Shown here: piece by piece, positions 1 to 8,213 of the stretch | Layout of the letters: every line of letters starts with the position of its first letter | Numbering within the stretch: the stretch's first letter is position 1 | DNA from: Actinoplanes subtropicus | GTDB taxonomy: Bacteria > Actinomycetota > Actinomycetes > Mycobacteriales > Micromonosporaceae | Length of the DNA stretch: 38,067 nt | Reading direction: 5' to 3' | Assembly: GCF_000721705.1 (NCBI RefSeq) | Contig: NZ_JOJL01000058.1 | Coordinates: 1 to 38,067, forward strand | Program-made: the position numbers and the translations under genes | The notes under the pieces: generated by a model | The model's input: the letters and a program-made list of their open reading frames with translations, nothing else | Databases searched by the model: none | Told to the model about the DNA's origin: nothing

Positions 1-92
1 GGCCCAGCACGACACCACTACCAGCATCACCAGGGAACAAACCTGATCAACCAACACCAATCACCCGACTTGACAACGGGCTCTTACGTTGG
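1..92 (+). mobile_element. possible 3' end of an IS element (remnant)
   Basis: No complete gene fits here. Frame 2 reads AQHDTTTSITREQT and stops at 44-46, like a short polar transposase C-terminus. It is followed about 25 bases later by CCCGACTTGACAACGGG. A GCTTGACAAC-like segment is what I recall downstream of actinobacterial IS110-type transposases. The element would continue left of the window. No terminal repeat or target duplication can be seen, so this is a weak call based on composition and memory of the family. Confidence 0.22.
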
Positions 93-1016
93 TCAGTCGG
101 TGAGGGCCGGATCCACCGTCGGCCGGTTGGCCCGGGTCGCGCCGAGAATCACGACCACCACCCCCGCCAGCAACAGCAACAGGCCGGGCAGGGCGTCGAG
201 GCGGGGCCGCTGGCCGAGCCAGACCCAGGCGAGCAGGGCGGCGCCGGGCACCTCCAGCAGGATCAGCACGCTGACCGTGGTCGCCGACGTGTGGTGCAGC
301 GCGTAGTTGAACATCGAGTGCCCCAGCAGCTGGGCCCCGGCCACCAGCGCGAGGATCGCCGCCCAGGTGCGTCCGTCGTACCCGGCCAGGTCCACTCCCC
401 CGACCAGGCAGATCACCAGCAGGAACACCGCGCAGGTGCCATAGCAGATCCAGGTGTACGTCGTCGTGCTCAGCGTGGCCCGGGCCTGCTCACCCAGCGC
501 CGTGTAGACCGCCGCCGCCACCGCGCCCAGCAGCGCCAGCACGTCGGCCAGCACCGCGCGCCCGGACACCCCGACGTCCACCCCGGTCGCCCAGGCCGCC
601 CCCGCCACCGCCAGCCCGATGCCGACCCAGCCGGCCGCCGACGGGCGCCGTCCCTGCGCGGCCGCGATCAATCCCTGCCAGACCGGCTGCGTGGCGACCA
701 GCGCGGTGGCCGTCGCCACCGAGCCGAGCTGGACGCTTGGCATCCATGTTGCGAAATGTGCTGCAAGCGCCACCCCGGCCAGAAGGCAAAAAGTCACCGC
801 CCGGCGGGTGGCCCCGGCAAGCTCGCCCCGGCGGGGCCCGAGGGTCACCGGGGTGAGCGCCACGGCCGCCAGCCCGTTCCGCCAAAACGCGATGGCCAGG
901 GCCGGAGCGGCCGCGAACGCGATCAACGGCGCCGACGACGAGACGGCTAGCACGGCGACGACGAGCGCGAGAGCCGTCGTCAATCCAGGCCGTAGGCGTG
1001 GTGAGCGCGTATTCAT
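93..1016 (-). CDS. EamA/DMT-superfamily transporter
   Basis: A 307-residue integral membrane protein, the usual size for a ten-helix drug/metabolite exporter made of two EamA repeats. Hydrophobic Ala/Leu/Val segments run along nearly the whole chain. The first repeat contains AIAFWRNGLAAVALTP and the second GHSMFNYALHHTSATTVSVLILLEVPGAALLAWVWLGQ (read in pieces), which includes the typical Pro/Gly-bearing helix and WLGQRP loop of EamA proteins. A longer reading frame begins at 1133, but its extra residues are polar, Cys/Arg-rich and unlike the family, so I use the ATG at 1016 (MNTRSP). The substrate cannot be told. The gene is divergent from the HAD gene at 1159. Confidence 0.85.
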   Translation of the reverse strand: MNTRSPRLRPGLTTALALVVAVLAVSSSAPLIAFAAAPALAIAFWRNGLAAVALTPVTLGPRRGELAGATRRAVTFCLLAGVALAAHFATWMPSVQLGSVATATALVATQPVWQGLIAAAQGRRPSAAGWVGIGLAVAGAAWATGVDVGVSGRAVLADVLALLGAVAAAVYTALGEQARATLSTTTYTWICYGTCAVFLLVICLVGGVDLAGYDGRTWAAILALVAGAQLLGHSMFNYALHHTSATTVSVLILLEVPGAALLAWVWLGQRPRLDALPGLLLLLAGVVVVILGATRANRPTVDPALTD

Positions 1017-1158
1017 CCCCGGCCGTCGCTTGTTGCGTTTCTTGCAGAGTTTCTCAGCATCTTTGCAGCCTGCTATTGAACGGAAAGTGACGCCGCGACT
1101 ACAGTCACCGAGGTTGTCCGTCCTCTTGATCACCTAGCCCCGGGGAGGCTGATTCACC

Positions 1159-1875
1159 GTGCCCGCGTACCGTGCGGTCGTCTTTGATTTTTTCGGCACC
1201 CTGACCCGCGCGGTCCAACGCGGCCCCCAGCACGCCGAGATCGCCCGATCTCTCGGCGCCGACCCCGACGCGGTGACCGGTGTGCTCGACCGCACCTTCC
1301 GGGCACGCGCCCGGGGCCGGTACGGCTCCGCCGAGGCCACCCTACGGTGGGTCATCGAACAGGCCGGCGGCCGCCCCCGCGAGGCCCAGGTACGCGCCGG
1401 CGTCCCGGCCCGGGTCAACGCGCTGAGGGCCGACACCCGGCTACGGGCCGACGCGGTCACCGTGCTCACCGCGCTCCGCCGGCGGGGCCTGGCCACCGCC
1501 GTGGTCAGCGACTGCACCCACGAGTTGCCCGCCTTCCTCCCGCAGTTGCCGGTGGCCCCCCTGCTGGACGCCGCGATCTATTCCGTACGGCTGGGCGTCT
1601 GCAAGCCCGACCCGGCCATCTACCTGGCCGCCTGCGACGAACTGGACCTGCTGCCCAGCGAGTGCCTGTACATCGGCGACGGCGGCAGCAACGAACTGAC
1701 CGGCGCCGCCGCCGTCGGCATGACCCCGGTCCGCCTGGCCGCCCCCGACCTGATCCACCATCTGGTCTACGACGCCGACACCAACTTCGCCGGCCACACC
1801 GTCCGCTCCCTGACCGAGGTAATCACCCTGATCGACCACAGCCACCTCCACCCCACCCCGATGCCCACCCCTTAG
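1159..1875 (+). CDS. HAD-superfamily hydrolase
   Basis: A 238-residue protein with HAD motif I near the N-terminus as DFFGTL (residues 9-14). DFFGTL has Phe at the second position after the nucleophile Asp, where DxDGT family members carry the acid/base Asp. Motif II Ser/Thr lies in AVVSDCTHE, the Lys in GVCKPDPAIY, and motif IV in YIGDGGSNELTGAAAVGM. This is the subfamily I (cap C1) plan of small-molecule phosphatases and dehalogenase-like enzymes. Altered motif I leaves phosphatase versus another C-O/C-halogen hydrolase open. The GTG start at 1159 is preceded by GGGGAGG at 1140-1146, which fixes it. The substrate is unknown. Confidence 0.82.
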   Translation: MPAYRAVVFDFFGTLTRAVQRGPQHAEIARSLGADPDAVTGVLDRTFRARARGRYGSAEATLRWVIEQAGGRPREAQVRAGVPARVNALRADTRLRADAVTVLTALRRRGLATAVVSDCTHELPAFLPQLPVAPLLDAAIYSVRLGVCKPDPAIYLAACDELDLLPSECLYIGDGGSNELTGAAAVGMTPVRLAAPDLIHHLVYDADTNFAGHTVRSLTEVITLIDHSHLHPTPMPTP

Positions 1876-2038
1876 CCAGACACCGTTCGCGCTCCGGGCC
1901 CGCGGCAACGTCCCGCTCGATCTAGAGAAGGCGCTGTTCGGAGCGAACACAAACTCACCATCCTTGCGATGGCCAGAGCGGTGGCGTCGTGAGTAGCAGG
2001 GCGGGCGCTGAGCGACGGGCGCGTGGGAGGATGGCTCG

Positions 2039-2527
2039 GTGACGTCTGCGGTCTTGGAAGAGGCGCTCAAGAAGGCGGCGCTGGCCTGGGTTTCCGTCGG
2101 GGACGGGCCGGCCGTTGGTGTCTGGTGCCTGCCGCTCGACGGGTCGCTGATCGTGGTGACCGGGCCCGGGGAGCAGTTCGCGCCCGACCTGGCTGGCGCG
2201 TCCCGGGCCACGGTCCGGCTGCGTGGCGACAACGGCGGGCTCATTGTGATCGCCGAGATGACCGCGACCCGCCTGAGGCCGGGCACCGAGGAGTGGAGCA
2301 CGGTCGCCCCGCAGTTGGCTCAGAAGCGGCTGAACGCCTCGGGCACCGCCGACGAGGTGGTGGCGCGGTGGGCCGAGACGGGTTGTGCGGTCGTTCGGCT
2401 GACGCCCGAGCAGGACAAGACCGCCCCCGACCTGCCCGCCGACTCCGGCGCGGCGGTGCCCCGGCCGACCCCGGCCCGCAACGAGACGAGGCGCCCCTAC
2501 CGGCTGCACCGCGTCCGCGGCTCCTGA
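2039..2527 (+). CDS. conserved hypothetical protein, possible split-barrel flavin-binding fold
   Basis: A 162-residue protein with no signal peptide or membrane segment. The GTG start has GGGAGG at 2025-2030, eight bases upstream. The first 100 residues alternate short hydrophobic strands (AVGVWCLPLDGSLIVVTGPGE, ATVRLRGDNGGLIVIAEMTATRL, quoted in part), followed by an amphipathic stretch EEWSTVAPQLAQKRLNA. That pattern resembles pyridoxamine-phosphate-oxidase-like split barrels, but no cofactor residues can be named, so the fold is an inference. The tail from about residue 125 is Pro/Arg-rich and probably disordered. The gene is convergent with the PhzF gene, four bases away. Confidence 0.7.
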   Translation: MTSAVLEEALKKAALAWVSVGDGPAVGVWCLPLDGSLIVVTGPGEQFAPDLAGASRATVRLRGDNGGLIVIAEMTATRLRPGTEEWSTVAPQLAQKRLNASGTADEVVARWAETGCAVVRLTPEQDKTAPDLPADSGAAVPRPTPARNETRRPYRLHRVRGS

Positions 2528-2531
2528 TCCG

Positions 2532-3404
2532 TCAGCCGATGAAGGGCGGGACGGCGATCTCGCCCTTCGCGATCGGGCACACATGGCCGGTCACGGTGGC
2601 CGAAGTAGCTACCCCGGCGGTGGCGGTGACCGTGCAGTCCAGCAGCGACGGGCGCTTCATCTCGATGCCTTGGTGGATCCGGTAGGGCGAAGTGCCGTCG
2701 GCCGGCAGCAGGCCGGCGCCGACCAGCCACACACCCAGGCCCAGCGCCGCCGAGCCGGTTGCCGGGTCCTCCGGGACGGCCGTGCCGGGACAGAGGACCC
2801 GGGCGTGTGCCTCGCCGCCGGCCCAGGAGAAGACGCAGACCTCGGTGAGACCGGCCTTCTCCGCGGCCGCGTTGTCGACCCGGATGCGGGCGAGGGCTTC
2901 TCGGCGTACGGGCAGAAACAGCCAGCTCAAGCCGCACCCGGCGGAACGTGGGGCAGCTAGCCCGGCCAGTTCGTGGTCCTCGGCCGTCAGGCCGCACGCG
3001 GTCAGCAGCGGCAGCGGGTCCAGCGCCTCGCCCAGCGTCGGCTCGCCACCGGTCAGGGTGGCCGAGCCGGACTCGCGCACCGTGATCGGCAGCAGGCCGG
3101 CGCCGCACTCCTGCAGCACGTCGCCCGGCGGGAGGAGACCGCGGCGCATCGAGGTGACCGCGGCGCCGACGCTCGGGTGGCCGGCGAACGGCAGCTCGCT
3201 CTCCGGGGTGAAGATGCGCGCGCGATAGGTCGCCGGGCCGGTCGGTGGGAGCACGAAGACGGTCTCGGCCAGGTTGAACTCGCGGGCCAGCGCGTGCATC
3301 TGGTCGGTGGCCAGGTCAGCGGCGCCGTAGACCACGGCTAGTGGGTTGCCCGCGAAGGGGCGGTCGGTGAACACGTCGACGATCTCGTACGCCACGGTGG
3401 ACAT
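2532..3404 (-). CDS. PhzF-family isomerase/epimerase-like protein
   Basis: A 290-residue protein matching the usual PhzF length of 260-300 residues. The N-terminus YEIVDVFTDRPFAGNPLAVV is the family signature. The catalytic Glu of PhzF proteins is visible in REFNLAETVFV, and RIFTPESELPFAGHPSVGAA is the second conserved block (TP..EL.FAGHP). The C-terminal half repeats the fold with GTAVPEDPATGSAALGLG. Members include phenazine biosynthesis isomerase and many uncharacterised epimerases. There are no phenazine genes nearby, so a general metabolic role is more likely. The ATG at 3404 sits six bases after a TAGGGT box, suggesting a leaderless mRNA. Confidence 0.9.
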   Translation of the reverse strand: MSTVAYEIVDVFTDRPFAGNPLAVVYGAADLATDQMHALAREFNLAETVFVLPPTGPATYRARIFTPESELPFAGHPSVGAAVTSMRRGLLPPGDVLQECGAGLLPITVRESGSATLTGGEPTLGEALDPLPLLTACGLTAEDHELAGLAAPRSAGCGLSWLFLPVRREALARIRVDNAAAEKAGLTEVCVFSWAGGEAHARVLCPGTAVPEDPATGSAALGLGVWLVGAGLLPADGTSPYRIHQGIEMKRPSLLDCTVTATAGVATSATVTGHVCPIAKGEIAVPPFIG

Positions 3405-3431
3405 GTCCGGACCCTAACCTAGGCTTGGGCT
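3405..3431. promoter_or_regulatory. divergent overlapping leaderless promoters (phzF-like / mgtE-N gene)
   Basis: Only 27 bases separate the two divergent start codons. On the minus strand TAGGGT (3416-3411) is followed by six bases and ATG. On the plus strand TAGGCT (3420-3425) is followed by six bases and GTG at 3432. TANNNT placed 6-7 bases before the start codon is the usual picture of actinobacterial leaderless transcripts. The two -10 boxes are only 3 bp apart, so the two polymerases should exclude each other. Confidence 0.55.
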
Positions 3432-4748
3432 GTGACCATGGGGACGCGGGTTTATCTGGCCCGGCTGGCCGGCCTGGGCGTCTTCGATCCGAACGGCGAC
3501 CGGGTGGGCCGCGTGCGGGACGCGGTGGTCCGGCTGCGCACCACGAACCGGCCCCCGCAGATCGTCGGGCTGGTCGCCGAGATGGCGCTGCGCCGGCGGA
3601 TCTTCCTGCCGATCGGCCGGGTGATCTCGATGGACGCCGAGGCGGTCGTGCTCAGCACCGGCACGCTCAACCTGCGCCGCTTCGAGAAACGGCCGAACGA
3701 GCTGCTCGTGGTGGAGGACCTGCTCGACCGCCGGGTGACGGTGATGCCGGAGGACGGCGACGGGCCGGGCACGACGGGCAACGTCGTGGACATCGGCATG
3801 GAGCAGAACCGCAGCAACGAGTGGCTGGTCACCCGGGTCGCGGTGCGCGAGCACACCGGCCGGCTCACCCGGCGCGGGCACGTCTACCAGGCGGAGTACG
3901 AGCGGATCCGGAACCTGTTCGGCCCGACCGACACCCAGGGCACCTCGAACCTGCTGGCCCTGCTCGAACAGATGCGCCCGGCCGACATGGCGAACGCGCT
4001 GCAGGACCTGCCGGACGCCCGGCGTAACGAAGTGGCCGCCGCGATGAGCGATCGTACGCTGGCCGACGTGCTCGAGGAGCTGCCCGAACACGATCAGGTG
4101 GAGATCCTTGTGCACCTCGACCGGGAACGGGCCGCCGACGTGCTCGAGCGGATGGATCCGGACGACGCCGCCGACCTGCTCGGTGAGCTGCCCAAGGTCG
4201 AGCAGACGGTACTGCTCGACCTGATGGAGCCGGAGGAGGCGGCCCCGGTCCGCCAGCTGATGCACTACCAGGAGGGCACCGCGGGCGCCGTGATGACCTC
4301 GGAGCCGGTGATCCTCACACCGGACGCGACGGTCGCCGAGGCGCTGGCCCGCATCCGTGAGCCGGAGCTCTCCCCGGTGGTCGCGGCTCAGGTCTTCGTG
4401 GCGCGCGCGCCCTCGGCCACGCCGACGGGTAAGTATCTCGGGATGGTGCATTTCCAGCGGCTGCTGCGCGAGCCGCCCGCGTCGATGCTCGGCGGCCTGG
4501 TCGACAGCGATCTGGAGCCGCTGCGCCCGGAGGTCACGCTGGCCGAGGTGACCAAGCGGATGGCGACGTACGACCTGGTGGCGATCCCGGTGGTGGACAG
4601 CACACACCGGCTGCTCGGCGCGGTGACCGTCGACGACGTGCTCGACCATTCGCTGCCGCGGGACTGGCGCGATCGGGACACGCTGGGCCCCGAGGAGCAC
4701 GCCGAGATCGCCGCCGCGGTCGCCGCCGATGAGCGGGTCGAGCCGTGA
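3432..4748 (+). CDS. MgtE N-terminal/CBS domain protein without transporter domain
   Basis: A 438-residue soluble protein. Residues 1-100 look like a PRC-barrel-type domain (GVFDPNGDRVGRVRDAVVRL). Residues 165-275 are an MgtE-N superhelix with repeated motifs such as ALQDLPDARRNEVAAAM, VLEELPEHDQVEIL and LLGELPKVEQTVLLDLM. Residues 280-415 hold a CBS pair (AGAVMTSEPVILTPDATVAEAL; LAEVTKRMATYDLVAIPVVD). In true MgtE channels this module senses Mg2+ and gates a five-helix pore. No pore helices follow here, so it probably works as a regulator or in a complex, perhaps with the DUF1003 membrane protein whose GTG overlaps its stop (GTGA, 4745-4748). A similar gene pair is known in actinobacteria near mrp. 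Confidence 0.85.
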   Translation: MTMGTRVYLARLAGLGVFDPNGDRVGRVRDAVVRLRTTNRPPQIVGLVAEMALRRRIFLPIGRVISMDAEAVVLSTGTLNLRRFEKRPNELLVVEDLLDRRVTVMPEDGDGPGTTGNVVDIGMEQNRSNEWLVTRVAVREHTGRLTRRGHVYQAEYERIRNLFGPTDTQGTSNLLALLEQMRPADMANALQDLPDARRNEVAAAMSDRTLADVLEELPEHDQVEILVHLDRERAADVLERMDPDDAADLLGELPKVEQTVLLDLMEPEEAAPVRQLMHYQEGTAGAVMTSEPVILTPDATVAEALARIREPELSPVVAAQVFVARAPSATPTGKYLGMVHFQRLLREPPASMLGGLVDSDLEPLRPEVTLAEVTKRMATYDLVAIPVVDSTHRLLGAVTVDDVLDHSLPRDWRDRDTLGPEEHAEIAAAVAADERVEP

Positions 4749-5284
4749 GCGCCGAGCCGCGGCGGGAGCGCCTGGACCGTTTGGACCAGCCGGTCGAGCC
4801 GGGCCGGGTCCGGCTGCCCCGGTTCAACGCGGAGACGTTCGGGCGCTGGTCGGAGGCGATCGCGCGGTACATGGGGACGGCGCAGTTCATCGTCTGGATG
4901 ACGGTCGTGATCGGCGCCTGGTTCGCGTGGAACACGCTGGCGCCGAAAGGGCTGCGCTTCGACCCGTACACCTTCACGTTCTTGACCTTGGTGTTGTCCT
5001 TGCAGGCGTCCTACGCGGCGCCGTTGATCCTGCTCGCGCAGAACCGGCAGACCGACCGCGATCGCCTGGCCGCCGAGGAGGACCGGCGGCGCGCGGCGAT
5101 GCAGAAGGCGGACACCGAGTACCTGGCCCGCGAGATCGCCTCGCTGCGTATCGCGCTCGGCGAGGTGGCCACGCGTGACTTTCTTCGCAACGAGCTGGCC
5201 CGGCTGGCCGATGAACTGGACGAGGCGGCCCTCCGGCGGGAGAAGCGGGCGCGCTTGGAGTGGGAGGAGACAGACCGCCCCTGA
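4745..5284 (+). CDS. DUF1003 membrane protein
   Basis: A 179-residue protein with two transmembrane helices, roughly residues 52-72 (FIVWMTVVIGAWFAWNTL) and 85-105 (FLTLVLSLQASYAAPLILLAQ). A polar coiled-coil-like tail follows (NRQTDRDRLAAEEDRRRAAM onward). NRQTDRDR is the hallmark after the second helix of DUF1003 proteins. Function is unknown for the family. It is translationally coupled to the MgtE-N/CBS gene through a GTGA overlap, so the two proteins are likely made together and may act together at the membrane. Confidence 0.88.
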   Translation: MSAEPRRERLDRLDQPVEPGRVRLPRFNAETFGRWSEAIARYMGTAQFIVWMTVVIGAWFAWNTLAPKGLRFDPYTFTFLTLVLSLQASYAAPLILLAQNRQTDRDRLAAEEDRRRAAMQKADTEYLAREIASLRIALGEVATRDFLRNELARLADELDEAALRREKRARLEWEETDRP

Positions 5285-5292
5285 CCACCGAG

Positions 5293-5298
5293 TAACCT
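5293..5298 (+). promoter_or_regulatory. -10 box for a leaderless mrp transcript
   Basis: TAACCT lies exactly seven bases before the ATG of the Mrp gene, within the 21-bp gap after the DUF1003 gene. There is no Shine-Dalgarno sequence, so the ATPase is probably also transcribed separately with no 5' leader. No clear -35 is seen. Confidence 0.45.
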
Positions 5299-5305
5299 CG
5301 AACCC

Positions 5306-6454
5306 ATGTCCGCTCCCGCCCCCACACTCGAGGACGCGATCCAGGCCGCATTGGCCACGGTCGACGACCCCGAGATCCGCCGCCCGATCACCGACCTCGG
5401 CATGGTCAAGGGCTTCACCGTTGCGAACGGCCTGGTCAAGGTCGAGCTGCTGCTCACCGTGGCCGGTTGCCCGCTGCGCGACAAGCTCAATGCGGACATC
5501 ACCGCCGCACTCACCAGGATCCCCGGGATCACCACGGTGAGCATCGATTTCGGCGTGATGTCCGAGGACCAGCGCAAGGCGCTGCAGACCACGCTGCGCG
5601 GTGGTGCCGCGTCCGCGGAACCGGTCATTCCGTTCGCCCAGCCGGGCTCCCGGACGAGGGTGTACGCGGTGGCCAGCGGCAAGGGCGGCGTCGGCAAGTC
5701 GAGCGTGACCGTCAATCTGGCCGCGGCCCTGGCCAAGCGCGGGCTCTCGGTCGGCGTCATCGACGCGGACATCTACGGCCACTCGGTGCCGCGGATGCTG
5801 GGTGTCGACGGCCGGCCCACCCGGGTGGAAGACATGATCATGCCGCCGCAGTCGCACGGCGTGAAGGTGATCTCGATCGGCATGTTCACCGCCGGGAACG
5901 CGGCGGTGGTCTGGCGCGGGCCGATGCTGCACCGAGCGCTGCAGCAGTTCCTCGCCGACGTCTACTGGGGCGACCTGGACGTGTTGCTGCTCGACCTGCC
6001 GCCGGGCACCGGCGACGTGGCGATCTCGCTGGCCCAGCTCCTGCCGAACGCGGAGATCCTGGTGGTGACCACCCCGCAGGCGGCCGCGGCCGAGGTGGCC
6101 GAGCGGGCCGGCGCGATCGCGCTGCAGACCCACCAGCGGCTGCTCGGCGTGGTGGAGAACATGTCCTGGCTGGAGCTGCCGGACGGCTCGCGGATGGAGG
6201 TCTTCGGGGCCGGCGGTGGGCAGACCGTGGCCGACTCGCTGACCCGTACGGTGGGCGCCGCGGTGCCGCTGCTCGGTCAGGTGCCGCTGGACACCCGGGT
6301 GCGCGAGGCCGGCGACGCGGGCGAGCCGATCGTGCTGGCCGACCCGGACGCGCCGGCGGCGAAGGCCCTCGACGAGGTGGCCGCGCGGCTCGCCGTCCGC
6401 CGTGACTCGCTGGTCGGCAAGCCCTTGGGCCTCACCGTCACCGCGCGGCGGTAA
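5306..6454 (+). CDS. mrp: Mrp/NBP35-type iron-sulfur cluster carrier ATPase
   Basis: A 382-residue P-loop ATPase of the Mrp/ApbC/MinD branch. Residues 1-95 form an MIP18/DUF59 domain (DDPEIRRPITDLGMVKGF). The deviant Walker A is VASGKGGVGKSSVTVNLA at about residues 123-140. Switch regions appear as DADIYGHSVPRMLG and LLLDLPPGTGDVAISLAQL. Mrp proteins bind and transfer 4Fe-4S clusters as dimers. The C-terminal CxxC cluster ligands common in bacterial ApbC are not visible in this protein: the region after ENMSWLELPDGSRMEVFGAGG has no Cys pair, as I recall for other actinobacterial Mrp proteins. It is convergent with tatB, with six bases between stops. Confidence 0.93.
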   Translation: MSAPAPTLEDAIQAALATVDDPEIRRPITDLGMVKGFTVANGLVKVELLLTVAGCPLRDKLNADITAALTRIPGITTVSIDFGVMSEDQRKALQTTLRGGAASAEPVIPFAQPGSRTRVYAVASGKGGVGKSSVTVNLAAALAKRGLSVGVIDADIYGHSVPRMLGVDGRPTRVEDMIMPPQSHGVKVISIGMFTAGNAAVVWRGPMLHRALQQFLADVYWGDLDVLLLDLPPGTGDVAISLAQLLPNAEILVVTTPQAAAAEVAERAGAIALQTHQRLLGVVENMSWLELPDGSRMEVFGAGGGQTVADSLTRTVGAAVPLLGQVPLDTRVREAGDAGEPIVLADPDAPAAKALDEVAARLAVRRDSLVGKPLGLTVTARR

Positions 6455-6460
6455 ATACCT

Positions 6461-6871
6461 TTACGTAGCGTCCAGGTCGAAGGCCTGGGCCGGGCGCTGC
6501 TCGACGGAGGTGCCGGGCGTCGCGGGACGTTTGATGTCCGCGGCGGCCGCCACCTGGTTCAGGTCGGTCTTCACGCCGTTCAGGTCGCTCTTGACGTCCT
6601 CGAAGAGGCCCTGGAGCGGCTTGCGGAGCGCCTCCTCTTCCTCCTCGCTGAGCAGGTGCTTCCGAATGAACGCCTTCGGATGCAGATCTTGCAGCTGGAG
6701 GTCGGTGCCGAGCTCCTTGTTCAGGTCGGAGGTCGCGTTCTGCGCCATCGCGCGCAGGCCGCGCAGCATGCGCAGGCCGTCGCCGATCACCTTGGGCAGG
6801 CGCTCACCGAAGATAAGCAGGGCGAGCAGCAACAGCGCGCCGACTTCCCACCAGTTCAGGTTCTCGAACAT
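6461..6871 (-). CDS. tatB: Sec-independent (Tat) translocase subunit TatB
   Basis: A 136-residue protein with the TatA/B layout: a short N-terminal membrane helix (WWEVGALLLLALLIFGERLPKVIGDGL), the conserved Glu in the helix border, and the FGERLPKVI hinge. An amphipathic helix follows (LRMLRGLRAMAQNATSDLN), then a charged tail. TatB works with TatC as the receptor for twin-arginine preproteins. Position directly downstream of htrA on the same strand (70 bp gap) is the order known from mycobacteria. The tail DLHPKAFIRKHL matches actinobacterial TatB. Confidence 0.92.
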   Translation of the reverse strand: MFENLNWWEVGALLLLALLIFGERLPKVIGDGLRMLRGLRAMAQNATSDLNKELGTDLQLQDLHPKAFIRKHLLSEEEEEALRKPLQGLFEDVKSDLNGVKTDLNQVAAAADIKRPATPGTSVEQRPAQAFDLDAT

Positions 6872-6941
6872 GCGGGGGCCTCCCTAAGCTCCGCGCCAAG
6901 CGTACGCACGCGATCGGGCTGTCACACCCCTGCCCCGGGGA

Positions 6942-8213
6942 TCAATTGTTGTCCGCGACGAGCGTCACCGAAGCCGTCGAGGTCTTGCTGCCGCGGCGGT
7001 ACTCGATCGGCACCACCGTGCCCGGCGCGTACTTGCGCACGAGGGCGATCAGGTCGGTGCCGTCGACCAGCACGTGGTGGTCGAGCTTGGTGATCACGTC
7101 ACCCGGTTTGAGGCCGGCGGCGGCGGCCGGGCCGGACGGCTCGACGGTACGCAGCCGGGCGCCGGTCACGGTGGCATTGCCGGTGACGACCTCGGCGCCG
7201 ATCACCGTACGGCGGGCCTTGCCGTGGTCGATGATGTCGCCGGCCAGGCGCTTGGCCTGGTTGATCGGGATGGCGAAGGCGATACCGATGTTGCCGGCGT
7301 CGGCCTCGGTGCTGCTCAGCGAGCGGATCACCGAGTTCATCCCGATCACCTGGCCGGCCGCGTTGACCAGCGGGCCGCCGGAGTTGCCCTGGTTGACCGC
7401 GGCGTCGGTCTGGATCGCCGCGTAGTAGCGGGTGGTGCCGCCCGGCTCGCCGGACTCCAACGTACGGTCGAGCGCGCTGACGATGCCGGCGGTCACGGTG
7501 TTTTCCAGGCCCAGCGGCGAGCCCACGGCCAGCACCGGGTCGCCGACCGCGATCGCGTCCGAGTTGCCGAGCGTGACCGGGGAGAGCCCGGACCTGGCCA
7601 CCTTGATCACCGCGACGTCCGACTCGGGGTCGCGGCCGACCAGGCTCGCCTTGGCCGTGGTGCCATCGATGAAGGACACCGACATGTTGTCGCTGCCGGA
7701 CTCCACCACGTGGTCGTTGGTGATCACGTACCCGTCGGCGGAGACCACGAAGCCGGAGCCGATCGCGCCGGTGACGTGCACGGTCACCACGCTCGGCTGC
7801 ACCTTCTTGGCGACGCCGGCCAGCGAGTCGGGGGCGCGGTTGACCGCCGCCGACGGGTCGGCCTGGGGCGCGCCGAGCTGGGTGCCGCCGCCGCGGCCAT
7901 ACCCGCTGCGGGTCAGGTACGTATACGTCAGGGTGCTGCCCAGCGCGCCGGCCAGCAAGGCCGTGACCAGGCAGATCATCAGGACCGGGGTGAGCGAGCG
8001 GCGGGGCGCGTCGGGGTCGGCGACCTTTTCCGGCGCCGGGGCGGAGCCATCCGGCGCGGAGGGCAGCACGACCTGGGTCGGCGCGTACGGATCCCGCCAC
8101 GGGTCGGCCAGCGCATCGGACCACCACACCGACCCCTGGGTCGGCGCACCATTTGCGGGCAGCCTGGGACCGGCGGGCGGCGGAGCGGAGCGGGCGTTCC
8201 AGCCGTCGGTCAC
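6942..8213 (-). CDS. htrA: HtrA/DegP-type membrane-anchored serine protease with PDZ domain
   Basis: A 423-residue protein. The cytoplasmic N-terminus (about 75 residues, Pro/Trp-rich) is followed by one membrane helix around residues 75-100 (VLMICLVTALLAGALGSTL), then an extracytoplasmic trypsin-like domain. The triad is visible as His in ITNDHVVE, Asp in ESDVAVIKV and Ser in NQGNSGGPL. A C-terminal PDZ domain (VEPSGPAAAAGLKPGDVITKLD) completes the DegP plan. I chose GTG 8213 over the longer frame to 8240 because GGGAGG lies seven bases upstream. It should degrade or refold damaged envelope proteins. In mycobacteria sigE and rseA precede htrA; here they do not. Confidence 0.92.
   Translation of the reverse strand: MTDGWNARSAPPPAGPRLPANGAPTQGSVWWSDALADPWRDPYAPTQVVLPSAPDGSAPAPEKVADPDAPRRSLTPVLMICLVTALLAGALGSTLTYTYLTRSGYGRGGGTQLGAPQADPSAAVNRAPDSLAGVAKKVQPSVVTVHVTGAIGSGFVVSADGYVITNDHVVESGSDNMSVSFIDGTTAKASLVGRDPESDVAVIKVARSGLSPVTLGNSDAIAVGDPVLAVGSPLGLENTVTAGIVSALDRTLESGEPGGTTRYYAAIQTDAAVNQGNSGGPLVNAAGQVIGMNSVIRSLSSTEADAGNIGIAFAIPINQAKRLAGDIIDHGKARRTVIGAEVVTGNATVTGARLRTVEPSGPAAAAGLKPGDVITKLDHHVLVDGTDLIALVRKYAPGTVVPIEYRRGSKTSTASVTLVADNN

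Noticed and set aside
4388..6133. A 581-codon frame antisense to the MgtE-N, DUF1003 and mrp genes
   Set aside because: It spans three confirmed genes on the opposite strand and has no recognisable domain.
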